Shown here in pieces: positions 7,507-14,915 of a stretch of DNA of 15,869 nt (its first letter is position 1; the number at the start of each line of letters is the position of its first letter). The translations under genes and the position numbers were made by a program. The DNA comes from an uncultured Bacilli bacterium (GTDB lineage: Bacteria > Bacillota_I > Bacilli_A > RF39 > UBA660): contig CAKOLH010000021.1 of NCBI GenBank assembly GCA_934096105.1, positions 1 to 15,869 on the forward strand. The letters are read 5' to 3'. Under the pieces are notes generated by a model. It made no database searches. It was not told the DNA's origin and saw only the letters and a list, made by a program, of their open reading frames with translations.

Positions 7507-9282
7507 TTATTTTTCACTTAGATATTTTACCATTATATCATCAAGTTTTACTTTAGATATTGGCATCTTTATATATTCAGTATCACTATCTTTGTAATCT
7601 TCAAGTGTTACCATAATAACTTGTAATTTATATCCCGCTATTAGGGATAACTTAGTCATAGTTCTTTTTCTTTCTTCACTGGTAGTAATATCATAGTTTT
7701 CAATACCTGATATGGTATTAGATAAAAATACTATATCAAATGTTTTATCACTTCTAAGTAATTCAGTAAGTTCCTCTATACTACTTGAAGTACTAATATC
7801 AACATTATAATTAACAAGTAACTCTGTAAACTTATTTATATCTAAATGATTATCTAAAGCTATTAATATCTTTTTACCGCTATAATTATTATACTTGATA
7901 ACCTCTTCATCTACTACTTCATTATTATCTTTAATTTTTTGAAATAAGGCAAAATTAAAGATTAATGAAGAGTTATCTTTCTTAACTTCAGAAGTACCTT
8001 TTTGAAGTTCTACTAATCTATTATATAATTCATACTCCCAAGCATTAGTATCTATTATACATTTATTATCTCTTTCAATAAATTCTAACTTAGTATTTTT
8101 ATAACTTACTATTATACCAAACATAAGTTTACAATTATTTCTTACAGATATTTTAGATATATTAATAGTTAAATCATATCTATCAAAATAATTATTAATA
8201 AACTCTACTAAGTAAGTAAATGTTTGTTTAATATTATCATCATCACCATATAGTACTTTAGGTATATTATCATCTATATTATAACTAACATCTACATTTC
8301 TAAAATTAATAATATCTTTAATACTATTAATTAAATTATCTGTTTGATATAACTTATTCTTTATTTTTAACTGTCTATTTTCTATTCTAGTTAAATCCAT
8401 TATCTTATTAATCTGATCTACTAAATTAAGTGATAACTTTTGAAACTCTTCAATTTCTTCAAGTGAAGATACTTCATTTTTCTTATTAATTTTCTTACTA
8501 CTAAAATTAGTTATTTCCATAAGTGGATTCTTTAAACTAATAGCTAAGTTATTAACAGTACCTGATACCATTTCATTTTGTTTCTCTAACATTTTTCTAG
8601 TATAACTTAAATCTTTTATTAATTTAATATCTGGATTTTCTATAGTGAAATACATTATATAAATTAATATTGATAATGAGAAATTAATTAATAACAAACT
8701 AGGGAATATTTTTTGTACTATAATCATTATTCCAAGTATAACAAGTAAAAAATACATAGGATAATATTTCTTGTTCTTTAGATTTCTTCTATTGGATATA
8801 ATTACTGATATCATAATTATAAATAAAATTGTTGCTAACACATAAATTATATCTACTCCTACTCCAGTAGGTAATAACAAGCCATCAGTTTCAATTATAT
8901 CTATTGGAAGAATCATAGTGGTTAATGATACTATAATAAATACAACCATTGATATCATAATAGCTAATCTATATCTACTATAATCCTTATTTTTTAAGTT
9001 TATTGTTACTATTACTGTATATACTGTAAATAAATATATCCATACTAGAAAACATAAAAATAATGATTTTAATGAAAATAGATATAATACTGAATTTATA
9101 AAAATACTAGTTCTAACTAAAATAAATGAATATATTTCAATAAGACCTGCTATAATAGTAGTTACAATTATACCATAATATATTTTATTTTCTAGTAGTT
9201 TTAAATTAGATTTAAAATTATATAAAACAAACAATAAAATTGAAAAAATAACCCCCGCTATTGTAAAACAAATACTATACAT
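7507..9282 (-). CDS. 7-TM degenerate hybrid histidine kinase (likely pseudokinase)
   Basis: A 591-residue membrane protein with about seven hydrophobic segments (approximately 1-21, 35-55, 63-93, 106-125, 143-163, 174-192, 195-213). A coiled stretch follows (222-245), then regions that follow the order of a hybrid histidine kinase. The dimerisation helix NNLAISLKNPLMEI (244-257) matches the SHEIRTPL pattern, but the phospho-acceptor His is Ile248. The ATPase-like part (315-450) keeps GDDDNIKQTF (346-355), yet I see no N-box Asn or glycine-rich lid. The receiver-like end (470-590) has ALDN for VDDN (475-478) and FLSN where the phosphorylated Asp should be (Ser521), but keeps Thr559 and Lys572. 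It is probably a sensor or scaffold without phosphotransfer. The start has AGGAGAG about 7 bases upstream. No partner regulator is adjacent. Confidence 0.75.
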   Translation of the reverse strand: MYSICFTIAGVIFSILLFVLYNFKSNLKLLENKIYYGIIVTTIIAGLIEIYSFILVRTSIFINSVLYLFSLKSLFLCFLVWIYLFTVYTVIVTINLKNKDYSRYRLAIMISMVVFIIVSLTTMILPIDIIETDGLLLPTGVGVDIIYVLATILFIIMISVIISNRRNLKNKKYYPMYFLLVILGIMIIVQKIFPSLLLINFSLSILIYIMYFTIENPDIKLIKDLSYTRKMLEKQNEMVSGTVNNLAISLKNPLMEITNFSSKKINKKNEVSSLEEIEEFQKLSLNLVDQINKIMDLTRIENRQLKIKNKLYQTDNLINSIKDIINFRNVDVSYNIDDNIPKVLYGDDDNIKQTFTYLVEFINNYFDRYDLTINISKISVRNNCKLMFGIIVSYKNTKLEFIERDNKCIIDTNAWEYELYNRLVELQKGTSEVKKDNSSLIFNFALFQKIKDNNEVVDEEVIKYNNYSGKKILIALDNHLDINKFTELLVNYNVDISTSSSIEELTELLRSDKTFDIVFLSNTISGIENYDITTSEERKRTMTKLSLIAGYKLQVIMVTLEDYKDSDTEYIKMPISKVKLDDIMVKYLSEK

Positions 9283-9308
9283 ATTGCTTCTCTCCTATCT
9301 ATAGAATA

Positions 9309-9317
9309 ATTATATCA
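9309..9317 (-). promoter_or_regulatory. Extended -10 promoter of the kinase-like gene
   Basis: Minus strand TGATATAAT, a TGn-TATAAT extended -10. No good -35 is visible; the corresponding position is a T-run that is also the tail of the preceding terminator. Confidence 0.65.
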
Positions 9318-9327
9318 TAGAATACAG

Positions 9328-9348
9328 AAAAAAACATCCTAGAATGTT
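9328..9348 (-). terminator. Short terminator after the acyl-CoA synthetase-like gene
   Basis: On the minus strand, directly after the TAG stop, AACATTC (9342-9348) can pair with GGATGTT (9333-9339), followed by T's through 9328. The stem is short (with one G-T pair and a 2-base loop, or 5 bp with a 6-base loop), so it is a weak terminator. Confidence 0.5.
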
Positions 9349-11286
9349 CTAAAATGTTTTAATTTTTGTTTTACTTCTTTTTGGTTCTATTAAATTACCA
9401 TTCATTTGGTAAATATCTTTGTCAAATATATCTATTTTTTCAAGTTTAACAAAGTCTACTTTTTTGTTAACTTCTGTTAATGGTATTTCATCAGTTTTTA
9501 CATAATATTTTGGTATATATAGTTCCTTTAATTTAGCCTTTATCATCTCATCAAGTTCCTTAATAGTCTCTACCTTTTTACTATCATCATTGAAGACAAT
9601 ATAACAAACCGGAACTTCTCTTTCTACTGCATCATTACCTTTGACAGTACAACAATCATAAACATTATGATGAGTTTTGATAATTTCTTCAATTGCAGTT
9701 AACCATACTTTATCTCCATGTCTAGTTATCATTCTTTTTGCTCTACCACAGTGATATATTCTACCATCATTATCCATATAACCATAATCTTTAGTATGAA
9801 GCCACATTCTTCCATCTTTATGTTTTTTTAATACATCTTCTGTTTCTTCTTTATCTTTATAGTAGCCATCCATAACAGTAGGACCACTTATACATATCTC
9901 ACCTATTTTACCTTCACCAAATGGTATTTCATTATTATCTTCATCAAAAATACTAACAAGTACATTTATAAAAGGTATACCAATACTACCTAGGGCATAA
10001 GCATTTGTTTTAGCGTATGTAGCAGCGGCAGTACATTCACTTTCTCCATATCCCTGATGAATAACAGCAGTACCGCCATGTTCTTTTATATAATTATTCG
10101 CTCTTTCTTCTTCAGCTACTGCCAGTTTATCTCCACCGGATATTGGACTAGTTATAAATGAAGTATCTTTTATTATACCACTGTCAACCATTTCATTAAA
10201 TAGAATTGGTCCACCTAAAAATATATTAGGTTTATATTTATTTAATAACTTTGGATATCCTTCTGGTGTAAAGAAAGGAATTAGTCTAGTAGAAACACCG
10301 CAGCACATAAGACAATATGTTGCATTGAAATAATAAGCTATTGATGGAGGTAAAATACTCATTGAACTTTTTCCAAAATCAAAATCATATTCACCAAGTT
10401 TAAATCCATAAGCACTACTAGTAAGATTTAAATTAGTAAGTGGAACTCCTTTAGCATTACCAGTAGTACCACCAGTATATACAATTGTAGATATTTCACT
10501 ACCTTTTGGATTAGGTCTATTGATTAATTTACCATCTTTTGTACTTCTCTTCCATTCACTAAATGATATAAATCTATTATCAGTCTTATAACTATCTGAT
10601 TCTGCTTGCTGTTTTTTCATATTATCTAGCGTAGATTTTATTTCTTTATACATACTATCTTTTTCATCTTTATCTTTAATATTATCTATTAGCATACTAA
10701 CTTTCTGAAGACCTGATAAACTTTCAAATAAAGATATACATATTATTTTTTCTAAATTATTTGTACCCACTATTCCTTTACTTACCTTTTCAGTAATAAG
10801 CGGTACATCAGAAATAAAGAAATATTTAGATTCTGTTTTATTTAATATATCTCTAATTCTCTCTTCTGCTTCATCAAACTTAATTAGATTAGTTATTGCA
10901 CCTATCTTGGATAAGGCAAGCCACATAAAAATAATATCAGGATTATTAAGCATCATAAAGGAAACAATATCACCTTTACTAATTTCCATTTTATTAAATC
11001 TTTTGATGTACTTTTCTACTTCAGTTATTACATCTTCTCTATGGTAGTTTTTACCGCAATAAGGTATCATTAAAGCATTACCATACTGTTTAGTAACTGC
11101 TAAAAAGTAGTCATATACATTCATATCAGTATTTAAATATGCTATCTTTTCATCTGTATACTTTTCTACATCAACATTATAAAACTTAAGCCATGGCTTA
11201 ATATCAGAAGCAATTCTTCCTTCTACTTTCTTTTCCTTATCAATAACAAAGGAAGTATTTTTTAATTTTTCATTATTAAATTCCAT
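9349..11286 (-). CDS. AMP-forming acyl-CoA synthetase/ligase (ANL superfamily)
   Basis: A 645-residue adenylate-forming enzyme that should activate a carboxylic acid, probably a fatty acid, with ATP to an acyl-adenylate and then a thioester. Signatures appear in order: the P-loop YTGGTTGNAKGV (270-281), GYGESE (412-417), HTKDYGYMDNDG (497-508; family TGD reads TKD but the Asp is kept), GRAKRMI (514-520), and the C-terminal catalytic lysine in NKKVDF (Lys609). A 60-residue coiled, charged stretch at about 195-250 precedes the P-loop. No signal peptide is seen, so it acts in the cytoplasm or on the inner membrane face. GGGGTGAT lies before the ATG at 11286. It is flanked by its own promoter and terminator, so it is monocistronic. 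No carrier protein or lipid gene is adjacent, so chain length and pathway stay open. Confidence 0.88.
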   Translation of the reverse strand: MEFNNEKLKNTSFVIDKEKKVEGRIASDIKPWLKFYNVDVEKYTDEKIAYLNTDMNVYDYFLAVTKQYGNALMIPYCGKNYHREDVITEVEKYIKRFNKMEISKGDIVSFMMLNNPDIIFMWLALSKIGAITNLIKFDEAEERIRDILNKTESKYFFISDVPLITEKVSKGIVGTNNLEKIICISLFESLSGLQKVSMLIDNIKDKDEKDSMYKEIKSTLDNMKKQQAESDSYKTDNRFISFSEWKRSTKDGKLINRPNPKGSEISTIVYTGGTTGNAKGVPLTNLNLTSSAYGFKLGEYDFDFGKSSMSILPPSIAYYFNATYCLMCCGVSTRLIPFFTPEGYPKLLNKYKPNIFLGGPILFNEMVDSGIIKDTSFITSPISGGDKLAVAEEERANNYIKEHGGTAVIHQGYGESECTAAATYAKTNAYALGSIGIPFINVLVSIFDEDNNEIPFGEGKIGEICISGPTVMDGYYKDKEETEDVLKKHKDGRMWLHTKDYGYMDNDGRIYHCGRAKRMITRHGDKVWLTAIEEIIKTHHNVYDCCTVKGNDAVEREVPVCYIVFNDDSKKVETIKELDEMIKAKLKELYIPKYYVKTDEIPLTEVNKKVDFVKLEKIDIFDKDIYQMNGNLIEPKRSKTKIKTF

Positions 11287-11310
11287 TATATCACCCCAAA
11301 AACTGGCATT

Positions 11311-11339
11311 AGTATACCATAAAAAGACTTGTTTTTCAA
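11311..11339 (-). promoter_or_regulatory. Promoter of the acyl-CoA synthetase-like gene, embedded in a terminator
   Basis: Minus strand: -35 TTGAAA (11334-11339), exactly 17 bases, -10 TATACT (11311-11316). The -35 box is made of stem and loop bases of the terminator of the upstream gene. Confidence 0.75.
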
Positions 11340-11342
11340 GTC
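11321..11342 (-). terminator. Rho-independent terminator of the repeat-protein gene
   Basis: Minus strand GACTTG (11337-11342), loop AAAAA, CAAGTC (11326-11331), then five T (11321-11325). It starts 2 bases after the stop codon of the gene at 11345-12082. Confidence 0.85.
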
Positions 11343-11344
11343 CT

Positions 11345-12082
11345 TTAATATTTAACTCTTCTTCTTACCATATTATTTGTAAGTAATGAATAAGATTCAT
11401 CTTTATATAAAGTATCTTCTTTAAGATGTATTTTATCATTTATTAAATACTTATCTAGTATTTCACAGGCCATTTTCCAGTCACTAGAAACATTAATTTT
11501 TTCAGCTACTTCTACTGCCATACCAGTATCAAGTAGATATTCACTACATAAAGCCATACTAGCAAATAAAGCCTTAAATTCTCTATCAGAATTATTAATA
11601 ATATTGGCTCCTACCAAAGAATAACCAGCAGTAATAACATTTATATCAGTTAGAGGATATCTTCCGCAGTAGGCATTATACCAGTTCTTAGATTGATTAA
11701 TTATCTTAGCCCCTTCTAAAGCTATACCACTTTTAATTGCAGTCTCATTGCATAGTACATCACAGCCACAAGAAGCATTAAATGCTTCTTTAGAAGCACA
11801 TAATATTTTAGCTCCTTCTACCGATACATTACCTTTAATAGAGTTCTCATTAGTTAAACATCTTATTACATTCATATTAGGATGTTTTCTTAATATATCA
11901 ATAGCCTCAGAAGCAAGTATATCATCTTCATATAAATTAATAATATCGATACCTATTTTAATTAAACTATCATCCAAAGTTAATAGTAGCTTCAAGATAT
12001 ATTCATTTCTATCTAAAATTTTATCATTATAATTATTGATATTCTTTTTTCTTAATGTATTCAATAATTCATCTTTTGTCAT
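11345..12082 (-). CDS. Unrecognised protein with about 34-residue helical repeats
   Basis: A 245-residue protein of no family I recognise, with no signal peptide or membrane segment. The ATG at 12080-12082 is chosen because a TTG start at 12130 would overlap the promoter -35, and because AGGAT lies 8 bases upstream of this ATG. Residues 84-214 consist of four units of about 34 residues starting near 84, 119, 153 and 187. Units share a pattern G-x-[AS]-[LV]-x-G-A-x-x-I-x-x-S, then an aromatic residue and a Cys/Ala-rich helix (for example GIALEGAKIINQS, 119-131). An earlier divergent unit may lie at 42-83. This looks like an all-helical solenoid for protein binding. It has Cys-rich loops (CGCDVLC, 105-111). 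It stands alone between its own promoter and terminator, so context gives no function. Confidence 0.8.
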   Translation of the reverse strand: MTKDELLNTLRKKNINNYNDKILDRNEYILKLLLTLDDSLIKIGIDIINLYEDDILASEAIDILRKHPNMNVIRCLTNENSIKGNVSVEGAKILCASKEAFNASCGCDVLCNETAIKSGIALEGAKIINQSKNWYNAYCGRYPLTDINVITAGYSLVGANIINNSDREFKALFASMALCSEYLLDTGMAVEVAEKINVSSDWKMACEILDKYLINDKIHLKEDTLYKDESYSLLTNNMVRRRVKY

Positions 12083-12101
12083 ATAACCACATCCTATAAT
12101 A

Positions 12102-12130
12102 ATTTTATTATAGAATAAATGTGTTGTCAA
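12102..12130 (-). promoter_or_regulatory. Promoter of the repeat-protein gene
   Basis: Minus strand: consensus -35 TTGACA (12125-12130), 17-base spacer, -10 TAAAAT (12102-12107). It leaves a leader of only about 10-15 bases before the start at 12082. It begins 8 bases after the proS terminator. Confidence 0.8.
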
Positions 12131-12137
12131 CCATAAT

Positions 12138-12162
12138 AAAAACTATAGATAAAACTATAGTT
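12138..12162 (-). terminator. Terminator of proS
   Basis: Minus strand AACTATAG (12155-12162), 6-base loop, CTATAGTT (12141-12148), continuing into a short T-rich tail. It lies 5 bases after the proS stop codon. Confidence 0.8.
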
Positions 12163-12167
12163 CTATA

Positions 12168-13601
12168 TTAATATTGAATACCCCAAACAACTAAGTGTTT
12201 TGCTTCCCTGCCACATACTATACACTTATCACTTAGATGTTCTTCTTCAAATGGAATGCATCTAGATTTACATCCTCTAATTTCTTTAATCTTCTCTTCA
12301 CAAGCAGTATCACCACACCACATAGCCTTAACAAAGCCAGGATGATTATTAATAATATCCTTAAAGTCTTCGATATCAGTACAAGTATAAGTCATTTCTT
12401 CTCTTCTTCTTAGAGCCCTATCATACATATCTCTTTGTATATCTTCAAGTAATAATTTAACATCATGTACTATATCAGTATTAGTAAATACTTGCATCTT
12501 TTCTCTAGTATCTCTTCTTACTAAAGTAATAACATTATTTTCTAGATCTCTCTTACCTATTTCTATTCTAACAGGTATACCAAGTACTTCGGCTTCAGCA
12601 AATTTATATCCAGGAGACTTCTCACTATCATCAATATAAGCCTCTATTCCTTCTTTCTTTAACTTATCTAAGTAATCATTAGCCATACTCATTATTTCTA
12701 AATCATTACTAATAGGAATAATAACTACTTTATTAGGAGCTATTCTAGGAGGTAATACAAGTCCATAATCGTCAGAATGAACCATTATTAAAGCTCCCAT
12801 CATTCTGGTACTTACTCCCCAAGAAGTTTGATAAGGATAATCTAATTTATTTTCTCTATTTAAATATTTAATATCATAAGCTTTAGAAAACTTTTGTCCA
12901 AAGAAATGACTAGTACCTGATTGAAGAGCTACTCCATTATACATAAGTGCTTCTACTGTATATGTATATTCTGCTCCTGCAAACTTTTCTTTCTCTGTCT
13001 TTCTCCCTACGATACTAGGAATAGCTAAGTAATCATGAAAGAATTTATTATAAATATTTAGCATATTTAATGTTTCAGCTTCTGCTTCTTCTTTAGTTTC
13101 ATGAATAGTATGTCCTTCTTGCCATAAGAATTCTCTGCTTCTTAAGAATGGTCTTGTTTCTTTTTCCCATCTTAATACACTACACCACTGATTATATAAT
13201 TTAGGTAAATCTCTATAAGATTTAACAGTACTAGCATAGTAATCAGAAAATACTGTTTCTGATGTAGGTCTAATACATAATCTTTCATCTAATTTTTTAT
13301 TACCACCTTCAGTAACCCATGCTACTTCAGGAGCAAATCCTTTTACTAATTCTCCTTCTTTTTTTAGTAGATTCTCTGGTATTAATAAAGGCATATATAC
13401 ATTTTTATGTCCTGTTTCTTTAAACATACCATCCAATACTTTTTGCATATTTTCCCATATAGCATAACCATTAGGTTCTATTACCATACATCCTTTTGTA
13501 TTAGAATAACTACTTAGTTTAGCGGCCATTACTACATCAGTATACCATTTAGCAAAATCTACATCTCTACTTGTTATCTTATTATTTTGTTTATTATTCA
13601 T
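12168..13601 (-). CDS. proS: Prolyl-tRNA synthetase, archaeal/eukaryote type
   Basis: Class II aminoacyl-tRNA synthetase that charges tRNA(Pro). At 477 residues it is the short ProS form without the editing insertion of long bacterial ProS. The catalytic core covers about 15-290: motif 1 near MPLLIPE (70-76), motif 2 with FLRSREFLWQEGH (152-164), and motif 3 with GVSTRMMG (262-269) followed by HSDDYGLVLPPR (275-286). An anticodon-binding domain (about 290-400) follows. The C-terminal domain has a zinc-type cysteine set (C429, C434, C460, C463, plus C444 and C448) and ends in Tyr, as this subclass does. GAGGTG lies 5 bases before the ATG. It is monocistronic, with an extended -10 promoter upstream and a terminator downstream. 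It faces away from the tandem ORF6N genes across a 304-base gap. Confidence 0.97.
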   Translation of the reverse strand: MNNKQNNKITSRDVDFAKWYTDVVMAAKLSSYSNTKGCMVIEPNGYAIWENMQKVLDGMFKETGHKNVYMPLLIPENLLKKEGELVKGFAPEVAWVTEGGNKKLDERLCIRPTSETVFSDYYASTVKSYRDLPKLYNQWCSVLRWEKETRPFLRSREFLWQEGHTIHETKEEAEAETLNMLNIYNKFFHDYLAIPSIVGRKTEKEKFAGAEYTYTVEALMYNGVALQSGTSHFFGQKFSKAYDIKYLNRENKLDYPYQTSWGVSTRMMGALIMVHSDDYGLVLPPRIAPNKVVIIPISNDLEIMSMANDYLDKLKKEGIEAYIDDSEKSPGYKFAEAEVLGIPVRIEIGKRDLENNVITLVRRDTREKMQVFTNTDIVHDVKLLLEDIQRDMYDRALRRREEMTYTCTDIEDFKDIINNHPGFVKAMWCGDTACEEKIKEIRGCKSRCIPFEEEHLSDKCIVCGREAKHLVVWGIQY

Positions 13602-13625
13602 ACTTACACCTCATCACTAATATTA

Positions 13626-13634
13626 ATTCTATCA
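13626..13634 (-). promoter_or_regulatory. Probable proS promoter (extended -10)
   Basis: Minus strand TGATAGAAT, a TGn plus TAGAAT box, about 25 bases before the proS ATG. No convincing -35 is seen. GAGGTG follows before the start codon. Confidence 0.5.
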
Positions 13635-13681
13635 TAAAAACAGATAAATATCTATATAAATATATTATTTTTTATTCCTTT

Positions 13682-13706
13682 CACTATGAGCCAAGGTCTC
13701 ATAGTG
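13682..13706. repeat. Perfect 9-bp inverted repeat, hairpin 1
   Basis: Arms CACTATGAG (13682-13690) and CTCATAGTG (13698-13706) around a 7-base loop. No T-run follows on either strand, so it is not a typical terminator. It may be a protein-binding site or structured RNA. Confidence 0.8.
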
Positions 13707-13738
13707 TTATTTTGAGCCTAACTTTAGTCTCAAAATAA
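13707..13738. repeat. Perfect 10-bp inverted repeat, hairpin 2
   Basis: It starts at the base after hairpin 1. Arms TTATTTTGAG (13707-13716) and CTCAAAATAA (13729-13738) enclose a 12-base loop. Both hairpins share TGAG-CC at the left arm/loop border and CTCA at the right arm. Confidence 0.8.
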
Positions 13739-13788
13739 AGTCTATTATATATAAGCCATGAATATATATTTAAATTTAAAATAATACA

Positions 13789-13817
13789 TTGACACAAGTT
13801 AATATTTATATTATTAT
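13789..13817 (+). promoter_or_regulatory. Promoter of ORF6N gene 1
   Basis: Consensus -35 TTGACA (13789-13794), 17-base spacer, -10 TATTAT (13812-13817). This predicts a leader of about 80 bases that includes the imperfect palindrome at 13862-13889. Confidence 0.7.
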
Positions 13818-13861
13818 AAACACTAAGACAATGATAAAGAGAAAGATTTAATAAATAATTC

Positions 13862-13889
13862 TTTGATGTACGAAATTTTCGACTTCAAA
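13862..13889 (+). repeat. Palindrome copy P1, damaged left arm, in the leader of ORF6N gene 1
   Basis: The right arm TTTCGACTTCAAA (13877-13889) is identical to that of the perfect palindromes inside gene 1 and upstream of gene 2. The left arm reads TTTGATGTACGAAA instead of TTTGAAGTCGAAA (one substitution and one inserted base). It ends 1 base before the ribosome site AAGGAGG, so an mRNA hairpin or bound protein here would affect translation. Confidence 0.8.
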
Positions 13890-13905
13890 AAAGGAGGCAT
13901 AATAA

Positions 13906-14754
13906 ATGAATAATGTAATTGTTAAAAATGATGTGAAAATAGAAGATATGATATATGAAATTAGAGGAAAACAGGTAATGTTAGACTCTGACTTGGCTAA
14001 ACTTTATAATGTTGAAACAAAAAGAATAAATGAAGCAGTTAAAAATAACATAGAAAAGTTTCCTGAAAGATATTGCTTTAAAATTTCTGAAAAAGAATAT
14101 AATTCTTTGAAGTCGAAAATTTCGACTTCAAAAGGTGGCTCAAGAAAAGGTCATAATGTTTTTACCGAACAAGGCATATATATGCTTGCTACTATTTTAA
14201 AAAGTAAATTAGCAACCTCTATGACAATGGCTATAATGGATACTTTTGTTGCTATGAAAAAGTATATTAATTATAACTTAATAGAACAAAAATATATTAA
14301 CAAATTAGTATTAGAACACGATAGTAAAATCGACTTAATACTAAATAAATTAAGCACTGAAGAAGAAAATAATCATATTTTTTATGAAGGACAAATATAT
14401 GATGCTTATAATCTGCTTATAAAAACATTATCTAAGAGTAAAAAAGAAATAATAATTATTGATAATTATGCAGGAAGAGAACTATTTAATATTATTAAAG
14501 ATATTAAGGTTAACATTAAAGTATATACAGAAAATATAGATAATACAGCAAAAGAAAAATATGAAAAACAATACAGTAATCTTAGTATATTTACTACCGA
14601 TATATTTCATGATAGATTTATAGTAATAGATAATAAAATATTATATCATTCTGGAGCATCCTTTAAAGATTTAGGTAAGAAATGTTTTGCAATAACTAAA
14701 ATAGAAGATACTAAAATAATAAAAGATTTATTAGAAAGATTAAAAACAATATAA
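13906..14754 (+). CDS. ORF6N-domain protein with C-terminal PLD-like domain, unit 1
   Basis: A 282-residue protein. Residues 14-120 form an ORF6N domain, a DNA-binding module related to KilA-N/Bro-type phage proteins: IRGKQVMLDSDLAKLY (19-34), a KRINEAVKNN helix (39-48), KFPERY (51-56), FTEQGIYMLATIL (86-98). A linker follows (125-152). Residues 157-282 match the domain often fused to ORF6N, with EIIIIDNYAG (181-190), HDRFIVID (235-242; an H-x-R-x4-D version of the PLD HxKxxxxD motif) and YHSGASFKDLGKK (247-259). It is probably a DNA-binding regulator or effector; catalysis is unproven. AAGGAGG lies 8 bases before the ATG. A perfect 27-base palindrome is embedded at codons 67-76. Its closest relative is the next gene, with which it shares blocks of near-identical DNA. 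Phage or mobile origin is possible. Confidence 0.88.
   Translation: MNNVIVKNDVKIEDMIYEIRGKQVMLDSDLAKLYNVETKRINEAVKNNIEKFPERYCFKISEKEYNSLKSKISTSKGGSRKGHNVFTEQGIYMLATILKSKLATSMTMAIMDTFVAMKKYINYNLIEQKYINKLVLEHDSKIDLILNKLSTEEENNHIFYEGQIYDAYNLLIKTLSKSKKEIIIIDNYAGRELFNIIKDIKVNIKVYTENIDNTAKEKYEKQYSNLSIFTTDIFHDRFIVIDNKILYHSGASFKDLGKKCFAITKIEDTKIIKDLLERLKTI
14106..14132. repeat. Perfect 27-base palindrome P2 inside ORF6N gene 1
   Basis: Arms TTTGAAGTCGAAA (14106-14118) and TTTCGACTTCAAA (14120-14132) flank one central A. It is coding (around S-L-K-S-K-I-S-T-S-K). The two Ser codons inside the arms are TCG (S70, S73), while every other Ser codon in this gene is TCT, TCA, TCC, AGT or AGC. This suggests that the DNA sequence itself is selected. 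Confidence 0.95.
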
Positions 14755-14757
14755 ATA

Positions 14758-14782
14758 ACTATATAAAAATAAAATATATAGT
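14758..14782 (+). repeat. Stem after ORF6N gene 1, partly conserved after gene 2
   Basis: ACTATAT (14758-14764) can pair with ATATAGT (14776-14782) just after the stop codon. The same position after gene 2 (AACTGT ... ATAGTT) keeps a shorter stem with a G-T pair. There is no T-run, so terminator activity is doubtful. Confidence 0.4.
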
Positions 14783-14814
14783 CACTGCTTATAATAATAG
14801 ATATGGTTGATATA

Positions 14815-14847
14815 TTAGATTAAGACTATGAATTAGGCTTAATCTAA
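14815..14847. repeat. 10-bp inverted repeat upstream of ORF6N gene 2
   Basis: Arms TTAGATTAAG (14815-14824) and CTTAATCTAA (14838-14847) with a 13-base loop. It lies just before the -10-like box of gene 2. The layout resembles hairpin 2 upstream of gene 1, but the sequence is different. It may be a weak terminator for unit 1 or an operator for unit 2. Confidence 0.75.
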
Positions 14848-14854
14848 CTAAGAA

Positions 14855-14889
14855 TATAATTCTTTGAAGTCGAAATTTTCGACTTCAAA
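14855..14889 (+). promoter_or_regulatory. Putative -10 and palindromic operator P3 of ORF6N gene 2
   Basis: TATAAT (14855-14860) is followed 2 bases later by a perfect 27-base palindrome (14863-14889). Its arms are identical to those of P2 inside gene 1, with central T instead of A, so as duplex DNA the two sites are the same in opposite orientation. The predicted transcription start would fall inside the palindrome, a typical repressor position. No good -35 is seen. The ribosome site AAGGAGG is at 14901-14907. Confidence 0.7.
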
Positions 14890-14915
14890 AGGTTATATAC
14901 AAGGAGGCATAATAA

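Larger units (their letters stand above)
13602..13905. other. Divergent intergenic region between proS and the ORF6N array
   Basis: A 304-base stretch without a convincing gene. From left to right it holds the proS ribosome site and extended -10, two adjacent hairpins (13682-13738), an AT-only stretch (about 13741-13788), the TTGACA/TATTAT promoter of the first ORF6N gene, and a leader with a damaged palindrome (13862-13889) next to the ribosome site AAGGAGG (13891-13897). Confidence 0.8.

Noticed and set aside
11748..12032. 94-codon + strand frame opposite the repeat-protein gene
   Set aside because: It is antisense to a gene with its own promoter and terminator, with no ribosome site or recognisable product.
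12083..12130. Upstream TTG start giving a 261-residue version of the repeat protein
   Set aside because: The TTG lies within the consensus -35 TTGACA and the extension would cover the whole promoter; ATG at 12082 has a better-placed ribosome site.
13602..13905. Replication origin at the strand switch
   Set aside because: The region is AT-rich and lies between diverging genes, but there is no cluster of DnaA boxes and no dnaA, dnaN or partition gene nearby.
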